DNA of 64,000 nucleotides from Brevundimonas sp. UBA5866. Lineage in GTDB: Bacteria; Pseudomonadota; Alphaproteobacteria; Caulobacterales; Caulobacteraceae. The stretch spans positions 31,878 to 95,877 of the forward strand of contig NZ_DJFS01000079.1 of assembly GCF_002432125.1 (NCBI RefSeq), written 5' to 3'. Numbering within the stretch: position 1 is the stretch's first letter; each line of letters starts with the position of its first letter. This document shows positions 53,031 through 62,208 of this stretch, piece by piece. Below the pieces are notes generated by a model. That model was not told the origin of the DNA. It made no database searches and was given only the letters and a program-made list of their open reading frames with translations. The position numbers were made by a program, and so were the translations under genes.

Positions 53031-53068
53031 CAAAACGCTCCCCTATGCCTGACGGATAGCGGGAGTAT

Positions 53069-53118
53069 GCGGGCTCGTTCTGCCGTTTGATAGTGACAAA
53101 TCAGACAGAAGAGCCCGC
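53069..53118 (-). terminator. Large inverted repeat downstream of parC
   Basis: GCGGGCTCGTTCTG (53069-53082) pairs with CAGAAGAGCCCGC (53106-53118), with one bulge around a 23-base loop. It lies just past the parC stop and before lemA. No strong T-run follows on the minus side, so it may be a weak terminator or an RNA-stability element. Confidence 0.5.
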
Positions 53119-53128
53119 CTTTTCGGGA

Positions 53129-55330
53129 TTAGCGGAATTTGCGCATTCCGCGCGGTCCCTGACGGCCCGCACCGGCGCGCTTGCCGAGCCAGTCGCGCCA
53201 GTCATCCCACTTGCGCTTGCGACCGCCACCATCGACCCATTCCGGACCGGTTTCGGCGTTGAACACAGCCACGTCGGCCAGTCCGCCCTGTTTGAAGTTC
53301 TGCAGCTTCACGCCCTTGCCACGGCCCATTTCAGGCAGTTCGGCAATCGGGAAGATCAGGGTCTTGATGTTATCGCCGATGGTGACGACGTGGTCGCCAT
53401 TGACGCGCAGCATGGACTTCATCTCGCCGTTCAAGACCTGCTTGCCGCCGCGCTTCTGGGCCAGCAGATCGTTTTCCGGTGCCACAAAGCCGTAGCCAGC
53501 CGTCGATGCGACAAGAAGCTTTGCATTAGGTTCGTGCGCTACGACATTGATAATATCGGCCTTTTCATCAAGGTCGATCATCAGGCGCAGCGGCTCGCCG
53601 TGACCACGTCCCGACGCCAGCTTGTCGGCACCGACCGTAAAGATACGGCCATCCGATGCCCCGATCAGCAGCTTGTCGGTCGTATAGGCGGGCACGAGGA
53701 AGGCCAGCTTGTCGCCTTCCTTGAATTTCAGTTCAGACGGATCATCGACCTTACCCTTGGCCGCGCGGATCCAGCCACGCTCCGACAGGATAACGGTGAT
53801 GGCCTCACGCGGGATGAAGGCTTCGGGCGCGACAAAGGCCGAGCTATCGACCGCGTCCGCCATGACCGTGCGGCGCGGCGACAGCATGGCCTTGCGAACA
53901 GCCTGCAGTTCCTTGCCGATGGCCTTCCACTGTTTAGCTTCGGACGAGGTCAGGGCCTTAAGGCCAGCCAGCTCTTCGGCCAGTTTGTCGTATTCCTGCT
54001 GGATGACCATTTCTTCCAGACGGGCCAGCTGGCGCAGGCGGGTATCGAGAATGAAATCGGCCTGAACTTCCGTCAGGTTGAAGCGCGCGATCAGGGTCGC
54101 CTTGGGATGCTCGTCCTCGCGGATGATGCGGATGACCTCATCCAGATTGAGGAAGGCAATACGCAGACCTTCCAACAGATGCAGGCGCTTCTCGATCTTC
54201 TCGATGCGCCATTGCGAGCGGCGGTTCAGAACCTCGCGACGGTGGTCGAGGAAGGCCCTGAGGCATTCCTTGAGGCTCATGACGCGCGGCGTGCCCGTGG
54301 CATCCAGCACGTTCATGTTGATAGGGAAGCGGGCTTCCAAATCGGAGAGCTTGAACAGGCTCTCCATCATCATTTCCGGCTCGATCGTGCGGTTCTTCGG
54401 CTCGAGGATCAGACGGATGTCCTCCGCCGATTCATCGCGCACATCGGCCAGCAACGGGGCCTTCTTGTTCTCGATCAGGTCGGCCAGCTGTTCGATCAGC
54501 TTGGATTTCTGGACCTGATACGGGATCTCGGTGAGGACCACGCGCCAGACGCCGCGACCGAGGTCCTCGGTCTCCCACTTGGCACGGACGCGTACGCCGC
54601 CACGGCCCGTCTCATAGGCTTCGCGGATGGATGCCGCGCCCTCGACCGAAACACCGCCCGTCGGGAAGTCCGGCCCCGGCACGAACTGCATCAGGTCGTC
54701 GGTATTGGCTTCCGGCTTGTCCAGCAGCAGTTGGCAGGCGTCGATCAGTTCGCCGACGTTATGCGGCGGGATCGAGGTCGCCATACCCACGGCGATGCCC
54801 GACGAACCATTGGCCAGCAGGTTCGGGAAACCGGCAGGCAGAACAACCGGCTCTTCGTCCTGATCGTCATAGGTCGGGCGGAAATCGACGGCATTCTGGT
54901 CGATGCCTTCCAGCAGCAGAACAGCGGCGGGCGTCAGCTTGCATTCGGTGTAACGCATCGCCGCGGCGCTATCGCCGTCGATGTTGCCGAAGTTCCCCTG
55001 ACCGTCCACCAGCGGGTAACGCTGGGCGAAATCCTGGGCCAGACGGACCAGGGCTTCATAGATCGAGGCGTCACCGTGCGGGTGGTATCCACCCATGACC
55101 TCACCCACCACCTTGGCGCATTTACGCGCCGCAGACTGCGGGTTCAGGCGCATCTGGTGCATGGCGTACATGATGCGGCGGTGAACGGGCTTGAACCCGT
55201 CACGCACATCCGGCAGCGCACGGTTGGTAATCGTCGACAGCGCGTAGGCCAGATAGCGGCGCGACAGCGCCTCGGCCATCGGTTCTTCGACGATGCGGCC
55301 GCCATTCGGCGGAGTGGTGTGAACGGTCAT
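53129..55330 (-). CDS. parC: DNA topoisomerase IV subunit A ParC
   Basis: The 733-residue protein has a GyrA/ParC breakage-reunion domain: MAEALSRRYLAYALSTITNRALPDVRDGFKPVHRRI, catalytic Tyr in AAMRYTECKL, and GIAVGMATSIPPHN. Long coiled-coil arms and a C-terminal blade region follow (DGRIFTVGADKL), shorter than in GyrA and lacking the GyrA box. The quinolone region reads YHPHGDASIYEAL with Ala88 where E. coli ParC has Ser80. The last 30 residues are basic. It decatenates chromosomes; parE is elsewhere. Confidence 0.95.
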   Translation of the reverse strand: MTVHTTPPNGGRIVEEPMAEALSRRYLAYALSTITNRALPDVRDGFKPVHRRIMYAMHQMRLNPQSAARKCAKVVGEVMGGYHPHGDASIYEALVRLAQDFAQRYPLVDGQGNFGNIDGDSAAAMRYTECKLTPAAVLLLEGIDQNAVDFRPTYDDQDEEPVVLPAGFPNLLANGSSGIAVGMATSIPPHNVGELIDACQLLLDKPEANTDDLMQFVPGPDFPTGGVSVEGAASIREAYETGRGGVRVRAKWETEDLGRGVWRVVLTEIPYQVQKSKLIEQLADLIENKKAPLLADVRDESAEDIRLILEPKNRTIEPEMMMESLFKLSDLEARFPINMNVLDATGTPRVMSLKECLRAFLDHRREVLNRRSQWRIEKIEKRLHLLEGLRIAFLNLDEVIRIIREDEHPKATLIARFNLTEVQADFILDTRLRQLARLEEMVIQQEYDKLAEELAGLKALTSSEAKQWKAIGKELQAVRKAMLSPRRTVMADAVDSSAFVAPEAFIPREAITVILSERGWIRAAKGKVDDPSELKFKEGDKLAFLVPAYTTDKLLIGASDGRIFTVGADKLASGRGHGEPLRLMIDLDEKADIINVVAHEPNAKLLVASTAGYGFVAPENDLLAQKRGGKQVLNGEMKSMLRVNGDHVVTIGDNIKTLIFPIAELPEMGRGKGVKLQNFKQGGLADVAVFNAETGPEWVDGGGRKRKWDDWRDWLGKRAGAGRQGPRGMRKFR

Positions 55331-55391
55331 ACGATTTCGAATCGGAGATCAGAGGCCGGAAGTCTAGCCCGTTTGCGCAACCGCTTGGGGG

Positions 55392-56501
55392 TTATGGACG
55401 AAAAGCGGTGTCTTTCTTGTTGTGCCACGCCGAAAGACGGGCCTGAACATCCGCCATTATGTCGGCATAGAAGAGGTTGTAGGGCTTTGCCTTGCGCCGG
55501 TCGGTCCAAGCACGCTGCTCGCGAAACGATTCCGACTTCAGCGGTGTATTGCGCAAAAAGCCGTCGCGGCACTGGGCCGCCACAGCGCGGTCAATAAAGG
55601 CCGGACGGACGCCCCATTCCAGTCCCGCCGCATTGGCAGCGCCCAGATGGCGTCTAGGATCGGTCTTGAGCATGTCGTCAGCACCGGAAACCGGATTTAC
55701 GCAGATGATTGGCCGGTCCCCCGATTCCACCAGACGCCCTTTGTCGTCCCAGAACAGGGCGCGGCGTTGCCTACGCGAGACGACGCCCGTTGTCCCCTCG
55801 TCCACCATCGACCAGGCCAGCAGACATCCGCTGTCCTCGCGATTTGAACAGATAGGCAGCGCAATCGCATCTTTCGGAACCATTGCGTCAATCATATAGG
55901 CCGCGACCAGCCGCTCCTTGAGTGCCGCATCCCGGGCCACCCGATCACGTAAAAGGCGCGCCAGAAGTTCAGCACCCTGTTCGACACCGGCCAGAACGAT
56001 CGGGCCATCCGGATGGAGCGCCAGCCAATGCTCGAATGCATCTTCGACATCGCCATAGGCAAAGGCACGGGCTTCACGCGCGTCTTCACGGAGTGTCAGG
56101 CGGCTATACAGACTGCCTTGCCGGTACAGCGGAGCAGAGACATTGCCGGCGATGGCAAAGGGTGCCGCGAAATTCGGCAGAACAATCTGTTCCAGATAGG
56201 CGTCGGCCTTTGCATCGCCGATAGGCCCGTTCCACTCCTTGCCGCCGTCAAAGGTTGTGGAATGCAGGAAGAAGACCGAGGCATCACCCGAACCGGGAGT
56301 ACTGGCATTACGCAGTGCCCAGGCCGAACTCTTGGCATAATCCGGTGCCGCAGGCGGCGTATACGTCTGGAACGGCACCTGGGGATCAAGTGCGGCCCGC
56401 AGGATATCACCGCGCCAGACCGCCAAGGCGACAAGCAGCAGGAGCAGCAGCGCGAATAGCGACAGCCTGAACCAACGCTTGAAGCTTGGACGCTTGGACA
56501 T
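55392..56501 (-). CDS. DUF3089 family protein (alpha/beta-hydrolase fold, altered nucleophile)
   Basis: The 369-residue protein has an N-terminal membrane anchor (WFRLSLFALLLLLLVALAVW) and a DUF3089 domain: DASVFFLHSTTFDGGKEWNGPIGD, EDAFEHWLALHPDGPIVLAGVEQGAELLARLL, RRALFWDD, ICVNPVSGADD. The nucleophile elbow, GHSQG in related proteins, is GVEQG with Glu174 in place of the Ser, so hydrolase activity is doubtful. The ATG overlaps the hldD stop (TGATG), placing it in the kdsA-hldE-hldD run. Confidence 0.82.
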   Translation of the reverse strand: MSKRPSFKRWFRLSLFALLLLLLVALAVWRGDILRAALDPQVPFQTYTPPAAPDYAKSSAWALRNASTPGSGDASVFFLHSTTFDGGKEWNGPIGDAKADAYLEQIVLPNFAAPFAIAGNVSAPLYRQGSLYSRLTLREDAREARAFAYGDVEDAFEHWLALHPDGPIVLAGVEQGAELLARLLRDRVARDAALKERLVAAYMIDAMVPKDAIALPICSNREDSGCLLAWSMVDEGTTGVVSRRQRRALFWDDKGRLVESGDRPIICVNPVSGADDMLKTDPRRHLGAANAAGLEWGVRPAFIDRAVAAQCRDGFLRNTPLKSESFREQRAWTDRRKAKPYNLFYADIMADVQARLSAWHNKKDTAFRP

Positions 56502-57502
56502 CAGCGATAAGGATCCTCTGTCGCCAGAAAGTTCTGCACATACCGTCGGACGCCTTCTTCCAGCGGCGTTGACTGGCCGTCGTAACCCAAGGCCCTCAGT
56601 CGATCCATGCGGGCTTCGGTAAAGTACTGGTACCGGTCGCGGATCGAAACAGGCATGTCGATATAGGCGATCTTCGGCTCCTTGCCTGCGGCGGCAAAGG
56701 TGGCCTTTGCCAGATCGGCAAATGAGCGGGCGCGCCCTGAACCTGCGTTAAATACGCCATTGATTTCAGTGCGCTGCAAAAGCCAGTTGATGATCGAGAC
56801 AATGTCGTCAACGAACACGAAGTCACGCAGCTGGCCCCCGTCGGCATAGTCAGGACGGTGGGATTTGAACAGGCTGACCGTCTCGCCCGCGGCAACCTTG
56901 GGCCAGATCTGCGCAATGACGGATTTCATCCCGCCCTTGTGCCCTTCATTGGGCCCATAGACGTTGAAGAACTTCAAACCCGCCCACTGGGACGGTGCCC
57001 TGCCACGTCCCGACTGGCGGACAGCGTATTGATCAAACAAATATTTTGAATAACCATATGCATTTAGAGGACGAAGTTTAGACAGGCTGTCAAAATCATC
57101 GGCATCCTCAAAGCCCTGCTCCCCATCGCCATAGGTGGCGGCAGAAGAGGCATAGATCATGCGGACCTGATGCGCCGCGCACCAGTCCCATATGTCGCGT
57201 GACAGGGTGAAGTTGGTGCGCATGATCAACTCGGCGTCCGGTTCGGTCGTCGAGGAGATCGCCCCCATATGGATGATCGCTTCGATGTTTGCGGCGTGGT
57301 GATCCAGCCGCTCGAACATCTCTTCCGGCTCCCAGAAGTCAGCGATCGGGTGTTTGGCAATATTCTTCCACTTGCCAAGATCAGCCGTTTCCAGGCGGTC
57401 GCAGACGACGACGTCCCACGTTCCGGCCTCGCAGAGACTGGCAACGATGTTGGAGCCGATAAATCCTGCACCGCCCGTTACAACGATCATACGCGGGCTC
57501 AT
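56501..57502 (-). CDS. hldD: ADP-L-glycero-D-manno-heptose 6-epimerase HldD
   Basis: The 333-residue short-chain epimerase has the Rossmann motif VVTGGAGFIGSNIVASL, the MGAISSTTE loop, catalytic YASSAATYGDG and YGYSKYLFDQ (Tyr-X3-Lys), and FFNVYGPNEGHKGGMKSV. It epimerises ADP-heptose for LPS core. A longer open frame to 57841 is a shadow within hldE; the ATG at 57502 overlaps the hldE stop (ATGA) and starts MSPRMIVVTGG. The chain ends ATEDPYR. Confidence 0.95.
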   Translation of the reverse strand: MSPRMIVVTGGAGFIGSNIVASLCEAGTWDVVVCDRLETADLGKWKNIAKHPIADFWEPEEMFERLDHHAANIEAIIHMGAISSTTEPDAELIMRTNFTLSRDIWDWCAAHQVRMIYASSAATYGDGEQGFEDADDFDSLSKLRPLNAYGYSKYLFDQYAVRQSGRGRAPSQWAGLKFFNVYGPNEGHKGGMKSVIAQIWPKVAAGETVSLFKSHRPDYADGGQLRDFVFVDDIVSIINWLLQRTEINGVFNAGSGRARSFADLAKATFAAAGKEPKIAYIDMPVSIRDRYQYFTEARMDRLRALGYDGQSTPLEEGVRRYVQNFLATEDPYR

Positions 57503-58968
57503 GCGGTCTTCTCCGAACCGGACTTCATTTTCTCGATGGTGCGCGTTGTGGAATAGCCGTCCTCGAAACTGGCCAGACGCACCTCCCCGCCCCAGCTTTC
57601 GACCTCCACAGCGCCGACCACCTGCTCCTTGGTGTAGTCGGAGCCTTTGATCAGAACATTCGGGCGCAAACGGTTGATCAAATCCAGTGGCGTCTGCTGG
57701 TCGAAATAGGTCACGGCATCGACGCTGGCCAACGCACCGATAACGGCCGCACGACTGTCCAGGTTGTTCACCGGTCGCGTCGGCCCCTTGAGAGCGCTGA
57801 CAGAGGCATCCGTGTTCAATGCAACCACTAGGCGGTCGCACCAGCCACGGGCCTGCGCCAGATAGGCCACATGGCCGCGGTGCAGGATATCGAAGCAGCC
57901 ATTGGTAAAGCCGACCTTCAATCCATCAGCCTGCCAGCGTGCCACCTGGTCGGCGAGTGCTTCAACCTCGTACAGGTCATTGGCAGAGACGCGGCCGCCC
58001 CGCGTACGTTCTGCATCGATCAGTTCGCGCGGCGTGACCACGGCAGTACCGGCCTTACCCACGACCACACCCGAGGCGAGAATCGCGAATTGAACGGACT
58101 GTTCGAGTGACAGCCCCGCAGCCAGACCGAGGCCGAGTGCGGCCAGTGCCGTATCGCCCGCCCCCGAAACATCGAAAACCTCACGCGCGCGACCGGGGAA
58201 ATGAACCACCTTGCCACCGCGCTGGATCATGCTCATGCCCTTGCCGGCACGTGTCACCACAACGGCGCGTACCGTTGTGGTGTCGATCAAAGCGGCCAAG
58301 GCACGCTCTACTTCCTCGTCCGTCCCCACAGGCAGGCCCGTCGCCGCAGAAAGTTCGCTGGCGTTGGGTTTGATCAGATCGACAGAACCGTAACGGGCAA
58401 AGTCGGTGCCCTTGGGATCCACAATAAGGGGTGCGCCTGTGCTCTTGGCCGCTTCCAGCGCCAGAGCGATCACGCCATCGTTGACCACGCCCTTGGCATA
58501 GTCAGAAAGCAGAATGGCGCCACAACCCTCGAACACCGTCGGGTCCGAGTAAGAGGCCCCGGAGGTGGCCTCCTCGTCCAGACGCAGCAACTGCTGGCCT
58601 GACGACACGAAACGGGTTTTGACGATGGTCCCGGCATCTTGCGGACGGGAGAGTACATCCTCGATGCGGGCTTCGTCTGCAATCAGCGCGGCCAGTTCGT
58701 CACCGGCAGCATCCGAACCCGCGACCGCGCCCAATCGGGCCGTCGCACCAAGGGCGGCGATATTTCGCGCCACATTGCCCACTCCGCCCGGCATGGAAAC
58801 CGAGCGGCGGGTCTTCAGAACCGGAATGGGCGCTTCCGGTGATATTCGACTGACCTCGCCATACACAAAGCGATCGAGCATCAGGTCGCCGACACAGGCG
58901 ACCTTGATGCCTTTGATACGCTCCAGAAGGTTCTGGAGCTCTGCGAGATCAAAAGAGCGTTCAGCCAT
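57499..58968 (-). CDS. hldE: Bifunctional heptose-7-P kinase / heptose-1-P adenylyltransferase HldE
   Basis: The 489-residue fusion has an N-terminal PfkB-type kinase (GGVGNVARNIAALG and GAGDTALAALGLGLAAG with the catalytic Asp). The C-terminal nucleotidyltransferase has KVGFTNGCFDILHRGHVAYLAQARGWCDRLVVALN and the RPVNNLDSRAAVIGALASVDAV lid. It makes ADP-D,D-heptose, the substrate of the next gene hldD. It follows kdsA by 27 bases. Confidence 0.96.
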   Translation of the reverse strand: MAERSFDLAELQNLLERIKGIKVACVGDLMLDRFVYGEVSRISPEAPIPVLKTRRSVSMPGGVGNVARNIAALGATARLGAVAGSDAAGDELAALIADEARIEDVLSRPQDAGTIVKTRFVSSGQQLLRLDEEATSGASYSDPTVFEGCGAILLSDYAKGVVNDGVIALALEAAKSTGAPLIVDPKGTDFARYGSVDLIKPNASELSAATGLPVGTDEEVERALAALIDTTTVRAVVVTRAGKGMSMIQRGGKVVHFPGRAREVFDVSGAGDTALAALGLGLAAGLSLEQSVQFAILASGVVVGKAGTAVVTPRELIDAERTRGGRVSANDLYEVEALADQVARWQADGLKVGFTNGCFDILHRGHVAYLAQARGWCDRLVVALNTDASVSALKGPTRPVNNLDSRAAVIGALASVDAVTYFDQQTPLDLINRLRPNVLIKGSDYTKEQVVGAVEVESWGGEVRLASFEDGYSTTRTIEKMKSGSEKTA

Positions 58969-58995
58969 AATGCCGAACTAACGGATTCCTGCCGA

Positions 58996-59883
58996 TCAGG
59001 CCACAGGGCCCTTGGCACCAACCTTGATTGCCAGATCATCAAAGGCAATCAATTCGGCAGCCAAAGCCTCGAACTTGTCCAGCGGGACCATGTTCGGGCC
59101 GTCAGACGGGGCATTGTCCGGATCTTCGTGGGTTTCCATGAATACGGCGTCTACGCCGACTGCCACGGCCGCACGGCCGAGAATCGGTACGAACTGACGC
59201 TGACCGCCCGAAGACGTTCCCTGGCCACCCGGTTGCTGAACGCTGTGCGTGGCATCGAAGACCACAGGACAGCCGATGGACTTCAGCTCGGGCAGGGCGC
59301 GCATATCGCTGACCAAGGTGTTGTAGCCAAAGGATGCGCCGCGCTCGCAGGCCATGACGTTCGGATTACCGGCGCCGGTAATCTTGGCGATGACGTTCTT
59401 CATGTCCCAGGGAGCCAGGAATTGGCCCTTCTTGACGTTGATCGCCTTGCCTGTGGCCGCTGCGGCCAGAAGCAGGTCGGTCTGGCGGCAAAGGAAGGCC
59501 GGAATCTGCAGCACATCGACCACTTCGCCGACCGGACCGCACTGCGCCTCGCTATGAACATCCGTCAGGGTCGGCAGGCCATAAGTCTCGCGGATTTCCG
59601 CAAAGATCGGCATGGCGCCGGCCAGGCCGATACCGCGCGCGGCATTGGCGCTGGTGCGGTTCGCCTTGTCGAAGCTGGTTTTGTAGATGATGCCGACATC
59701 CAGGCGCTCACCGATCTCTTTCAGGCGGTGGGCGGTTTCCAGGGCATGCTGGCGGCTTTCCATCTGGCACGGACCGGCGATGAAAACGATGCGGTTGCCC
59801 CCACCGATCACGACGGGCTTGGCCAGACCTTCGGACAAGGTGATGACGGAGTTGGGTTGGGTCACGGCGTAACTTTCAATCAC
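58996..59883 (-). CDS. kdsA: 3-deoxy-8-phosphooctulonate (Kdo-8-P) synthase KdsA
   Basis: The roughly 290-residue class I aldolase-like enzyme has IVFIAGPCQMESRQHAL, YKTSFDKANRTSANAARG, TDVHSEAQCG, IPAFLCRQTDLLLAAA, and the VNVKKGQFL-type block AINVKKGQFLAPWDM. The C-terminal FDATHSVQQPGGQ and MVPLDKF also fit. It joins PEP and arabinose-5-P for Kdo. The start is a GTG at 59883; a GTG at 59865 with GAAAG upstream is an alternative. It heads kdsA-hldE-hldD. Confidence 0.95.
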   Translation of the reverse strand: MIESYAVTQPNSVITLSEGLAKPVVIGGGNRIVFIAGPCQMESRQHALETAHRLKEIGERLDVGIIYKTSFDKANRTSANAARGIGLAGAMPIFAEIRETYGLPTLTDVHSEAQCGPVGEVVDVLQIPAFLCRQTDLLLAAAATGKAINVKKGQFLAPWDMKNVIAKITGAGNPNVMACERGASFGYNTLVSDMRALPELKSIGCPVVFDATHSVQQPGGQGTSSGGQRQFVPILGRAAVAVGVDAVFMETHEDPDNAPSDGPNMVPLDKFEALAAELIAFDDLAIKVGAKGPVA

Positions 59884-60027
59884 GAGTCAGCGCATTGCTG
59901 CGCCACAGTCAGGCGTTAGGTGGCGTCACATGCGGCAGAACGCAAGTTATCACGCGCTCACCTTTGGTGACCACACTGACACAATCATTTCGCAGCCGCT
60001 CCCGTTTGATCATGTTAGGTGTGACAG

Positions 60028-60864
60028 ATGACCCAATCTGCAGCGCCCGTCATTACCGCCGCCGAACTGTCCGCCATCCTCGACCAGCCCGATCTGCGCA
60101 TTATCGATGCCAGCTTCTGGATGGATAAGCGCGATGCGCGCATCGATTTTGTCGAAGCCCATATTCCCGGCGCTGTGTTCATCGATATCGATGAGGTGTC
60201 GGATGCCGCTTCATCGCTGCCGCATACCTTCCCGTCGGCTGAACAGTTCGCCACGGTCCTTTCGGCGCACGGTATCGCAAACACGCATCGCATCGTGGTC
60301 TACGACACACAGGGCCTGTTTTCGGCAGCACGTATGTGGTGGATGCTGCGGGTCTTTGGCGCGGAAAACGTACAGGTGCTCAGCGGCGGGCTGCCGTACT
60401 GGATTCGCAGCGGCCATCGCGTGCAGAGCGGTCAAGGACCCGCCCTGCCCCCGGCCCGGTTTGTACCGACGCTGGATGCACACGCCGTCGCCTCTATCGA
60501 CGATGTACGCTCAGCGCTGGGCACAGACACGCAGATCATCGATGCCCGCAGCGCGGCCCGCTTCAACGCCGAAGTGCCCGAGCCACGCGAGGGTCTGAGA
60601 AGCGGCCATATGCCCGGCGCACTCAACCTGCCTTACAGCACGCTGCTTAACGCCGATGGCACGATAAAAGGCGGCTCCGAACTGGAAGCCGCCTTCAAGG
60701 AAATCGGTGTAGATTTCGATCGCCCCGTCATCACCAGCTGCGGTTCGGGCGTTACCGCAGCCATCCTGACACTGGGTCTGGAAATACTGGGCAAGCCGTC
60801 GCGCATCTATGACGGGTCATGGTCGGAATGGGGGAGCCGCAAGGACACCCCCATCGAACCCTAG
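60028..60864 (+). CDS. sseA: 3-mercaptopyruvate sulfurtransferase (rhodanese) SseA
   Basis: The 278-residue protein has two rhodanese domains. The first is at about 10-130 and catalytically inert (IIDASFWMDKRDARIDFVEAHIPGAVFIDID). The second is at about 155-275 with the active-site loop SCGSGVTAAI, whose CGSGVTA sequence marks mercaptopyruvate rather than thiosulfate preference. It transfers sulfane sulfur. It diverges from kdsA; its stop shares CTAG with the convergent symporter gene. Confidence 0.94.
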   Translation: MTQSAAPVITAAELSAILDQPDLRIIDASFWMDKRDARIDFVEAHIPGAVFIDIDEVSDAASSLPHTFPSAEQFATVLSAHGIANTHRIVVYDTQGLFSAARMWWMLRVFGAENVQVLSGGLPYWIRSGHRVQSGQGPALPPARFVPTLDAHAVASIDDVRSALGTDTQIIDARSAARFNAEVPEPREGLRSGHMPGALNLPYSTLLNADGTIKGGSELEAAFKEIGVDFDRPVITSCGSGVTAAILTLGLEILGKPSRIYDGSWSEWGSRKDTPIEP

Positions 60865-62177
60865 GCCGTCACCGTTTCAGGTTCCGGCTCGGCATCCGGC
60901 GTATCTTCCTCGCCGCGCGACACCAGGGTCGCCACGACCAGATCGCCCGAGACGTTCAGCGTGGTACGGCACATATCCAGGAAGCGGTCCACGCCGAGGA
61001 TCAGGCCGATACCTTCCGGCGGAACGCCGACGATACCAAGGATCATGGCCACGACCGGCAGCGAGCCCGCAGGAACGCCCGCCGTACCAATACCGCCAAG
61101 GATACAGATCATCATCACGATGAACTGCTGGCCAAGGCTGAGGTCCACACCGAAGAACTGGGCGAGGAACAGCACGGTCACGCCTTCGAACAGCGCGGTA
61201 CCGTTTTGGTTGGCCGTCGCACCGACGGTCAGCACAAATCGGGAAATCTTGCGCGGCAGGCCCAGCTTTTCTTCAGCGACGCGGAGCGACACAGGCAGGC
61301 TGGCATTCGAAGAGGCGGTCGAGAACGAGACCACGACAGCTTCACGGATATCCTTGAAGAAGGTCACCGGGTTGCGGCCACCCATGCTCCATATCAGCAG
61401 CGGGTAGACGACGAACATGTGGATCGCCATTGCGCCGACGGCCACACCGACGAAGGCGGCAAGGCGCAGCAGCAGGTCCCAACCGAACAGCGCCGCCAGA
61501 TTGAACATCAGACAGGCAATCGCATACGGGGCCAGTTTGATGACGAGGCCGATCAGCTTCATCATCACCTCGAAAACGCCTTCCAGCGATTTCAGCAGGT
61601 GGTCGGTCGCGCTGTTGCGCACCATGACAACGCCGATACCGAAGAGCATGGCGAAGACCATGACCGGCAGGATTTCATTGTTGGCAGCCGCAGCGAACAC
61701 GTTCGAGGGCACGAGATCGAGGAAGAACTCGCCAGCCGTCGAGCCTGCCTTGGCGTTCTCGACGATACCGGCAGCACCGGCCTTGCCCTGATCAAGCAGT
61801 TGTTGCGCCACCGCGGGATCAACGCCGTCACCAGGACGGAAGATGTTGACCATCACCAGACCGATCAAAACGGCCACGGCAGAAACGAAAACGGTAAAGG
61901 CCAGGCTCTTGAAGCCCGCGCGCCCCAGAACCTTCAGGTCGCCCATCTCGGCCACGCCGACAACCAGCGCCGAGAACAGAAGCGGCAGCACCAGCATGAA
62001 CAGCAGGCGCAGGAAAAGCTGACCAATCGGGCCGGTCACATTCGTGGTGACCCACTGGACCCACTGCGTATCGCCACCCACCGTTGTGTTGACCACCAGG
62101 CCGCCGGCAAGGCCGACGGCAAAGCCGATCAACATCAACACGTGCATTGGTAGGCCGCGCTTCGATGCCTGATCCAT
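60861..62177 (-). CDS. DAACS-family dicarboxylate / amino-acid:cation symporter
   Basis: The 438-residue inner-membrane protein has about 8 helices plus two reentrant hairpins and the GltP/DctA pattern: FLRLLFMLVLPLLFSALVVGVAEMG, a serine-rich VVSFSTASSNASLPVSL (hairpin 1), ANQNGTALFEGVTVLFLAQ, and VPAGSLPVVAMILGIVGVPPEGIGLILGVDRFLDMCRTTLNV. It carries Asp, Glu or C4-dicarboxylates with Na+ or H+. A binding lipoprotein gene lies 31 bases upstream on the same strand. Confidence 0.93.
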   Translation of the reverse strand: MDQASKRGLPMHVLMLIGFAVGLAGGLVVNTTVGGDTQWVQWVTTNVTGPIGQLFLRLLFMLVLPLLFSALVVGVAEMGDLKVLGRAGFKSLAFTVFVSAVAVLIGLVMVNIFRPGDGVDPAVAQQLLDQGKAGAAGIVENAKAGSTAGEFFLDLVPSNVFAAAANNEILPVMVFAMLFGIGVVMVRNSATDHLLKSLEGVFEVMMKLIGLVIKLAPYAIACLMFNLAALFGWDLLLRLAAFVGVAVGAMAIHMFVVYPLLIWSMGGRNPVTFFKDIREAVVVSFSTASSNASLPVSLRVAEEKLGLPRKISRFVLTVGATANQNGTALFEGVTVLFLAQFFGVDLSLGQQFIVMMICILGGIGTAGVPAGSLPVVAMILGIVGVPPEGIGLILGVDRFLDMCRTTLNVSGDLVVATLVSRGEEDTPDAEPEPETVTA

Positions 62178-62208
62178 GAATCCCCCTTACAAAACTGGAT
62201 TATGCCGC

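Noticed and set aside
53087..55597. 836-codon open frame on the plus strand antisense to parC
   Set aside because: It follows the reverse of the parC codon pattern, has low-complexity composition (many Arg, Gln, Asp, His, Leu) and no family features; parC on the minus strand is certain.
57503..57841. N-terminal extension of the hldD frame (446 codons in total)
   Set aside because: The extra part lies inside the hldE coding region in another frame; the ATGA overlap at 57499-57502 is the natural start.
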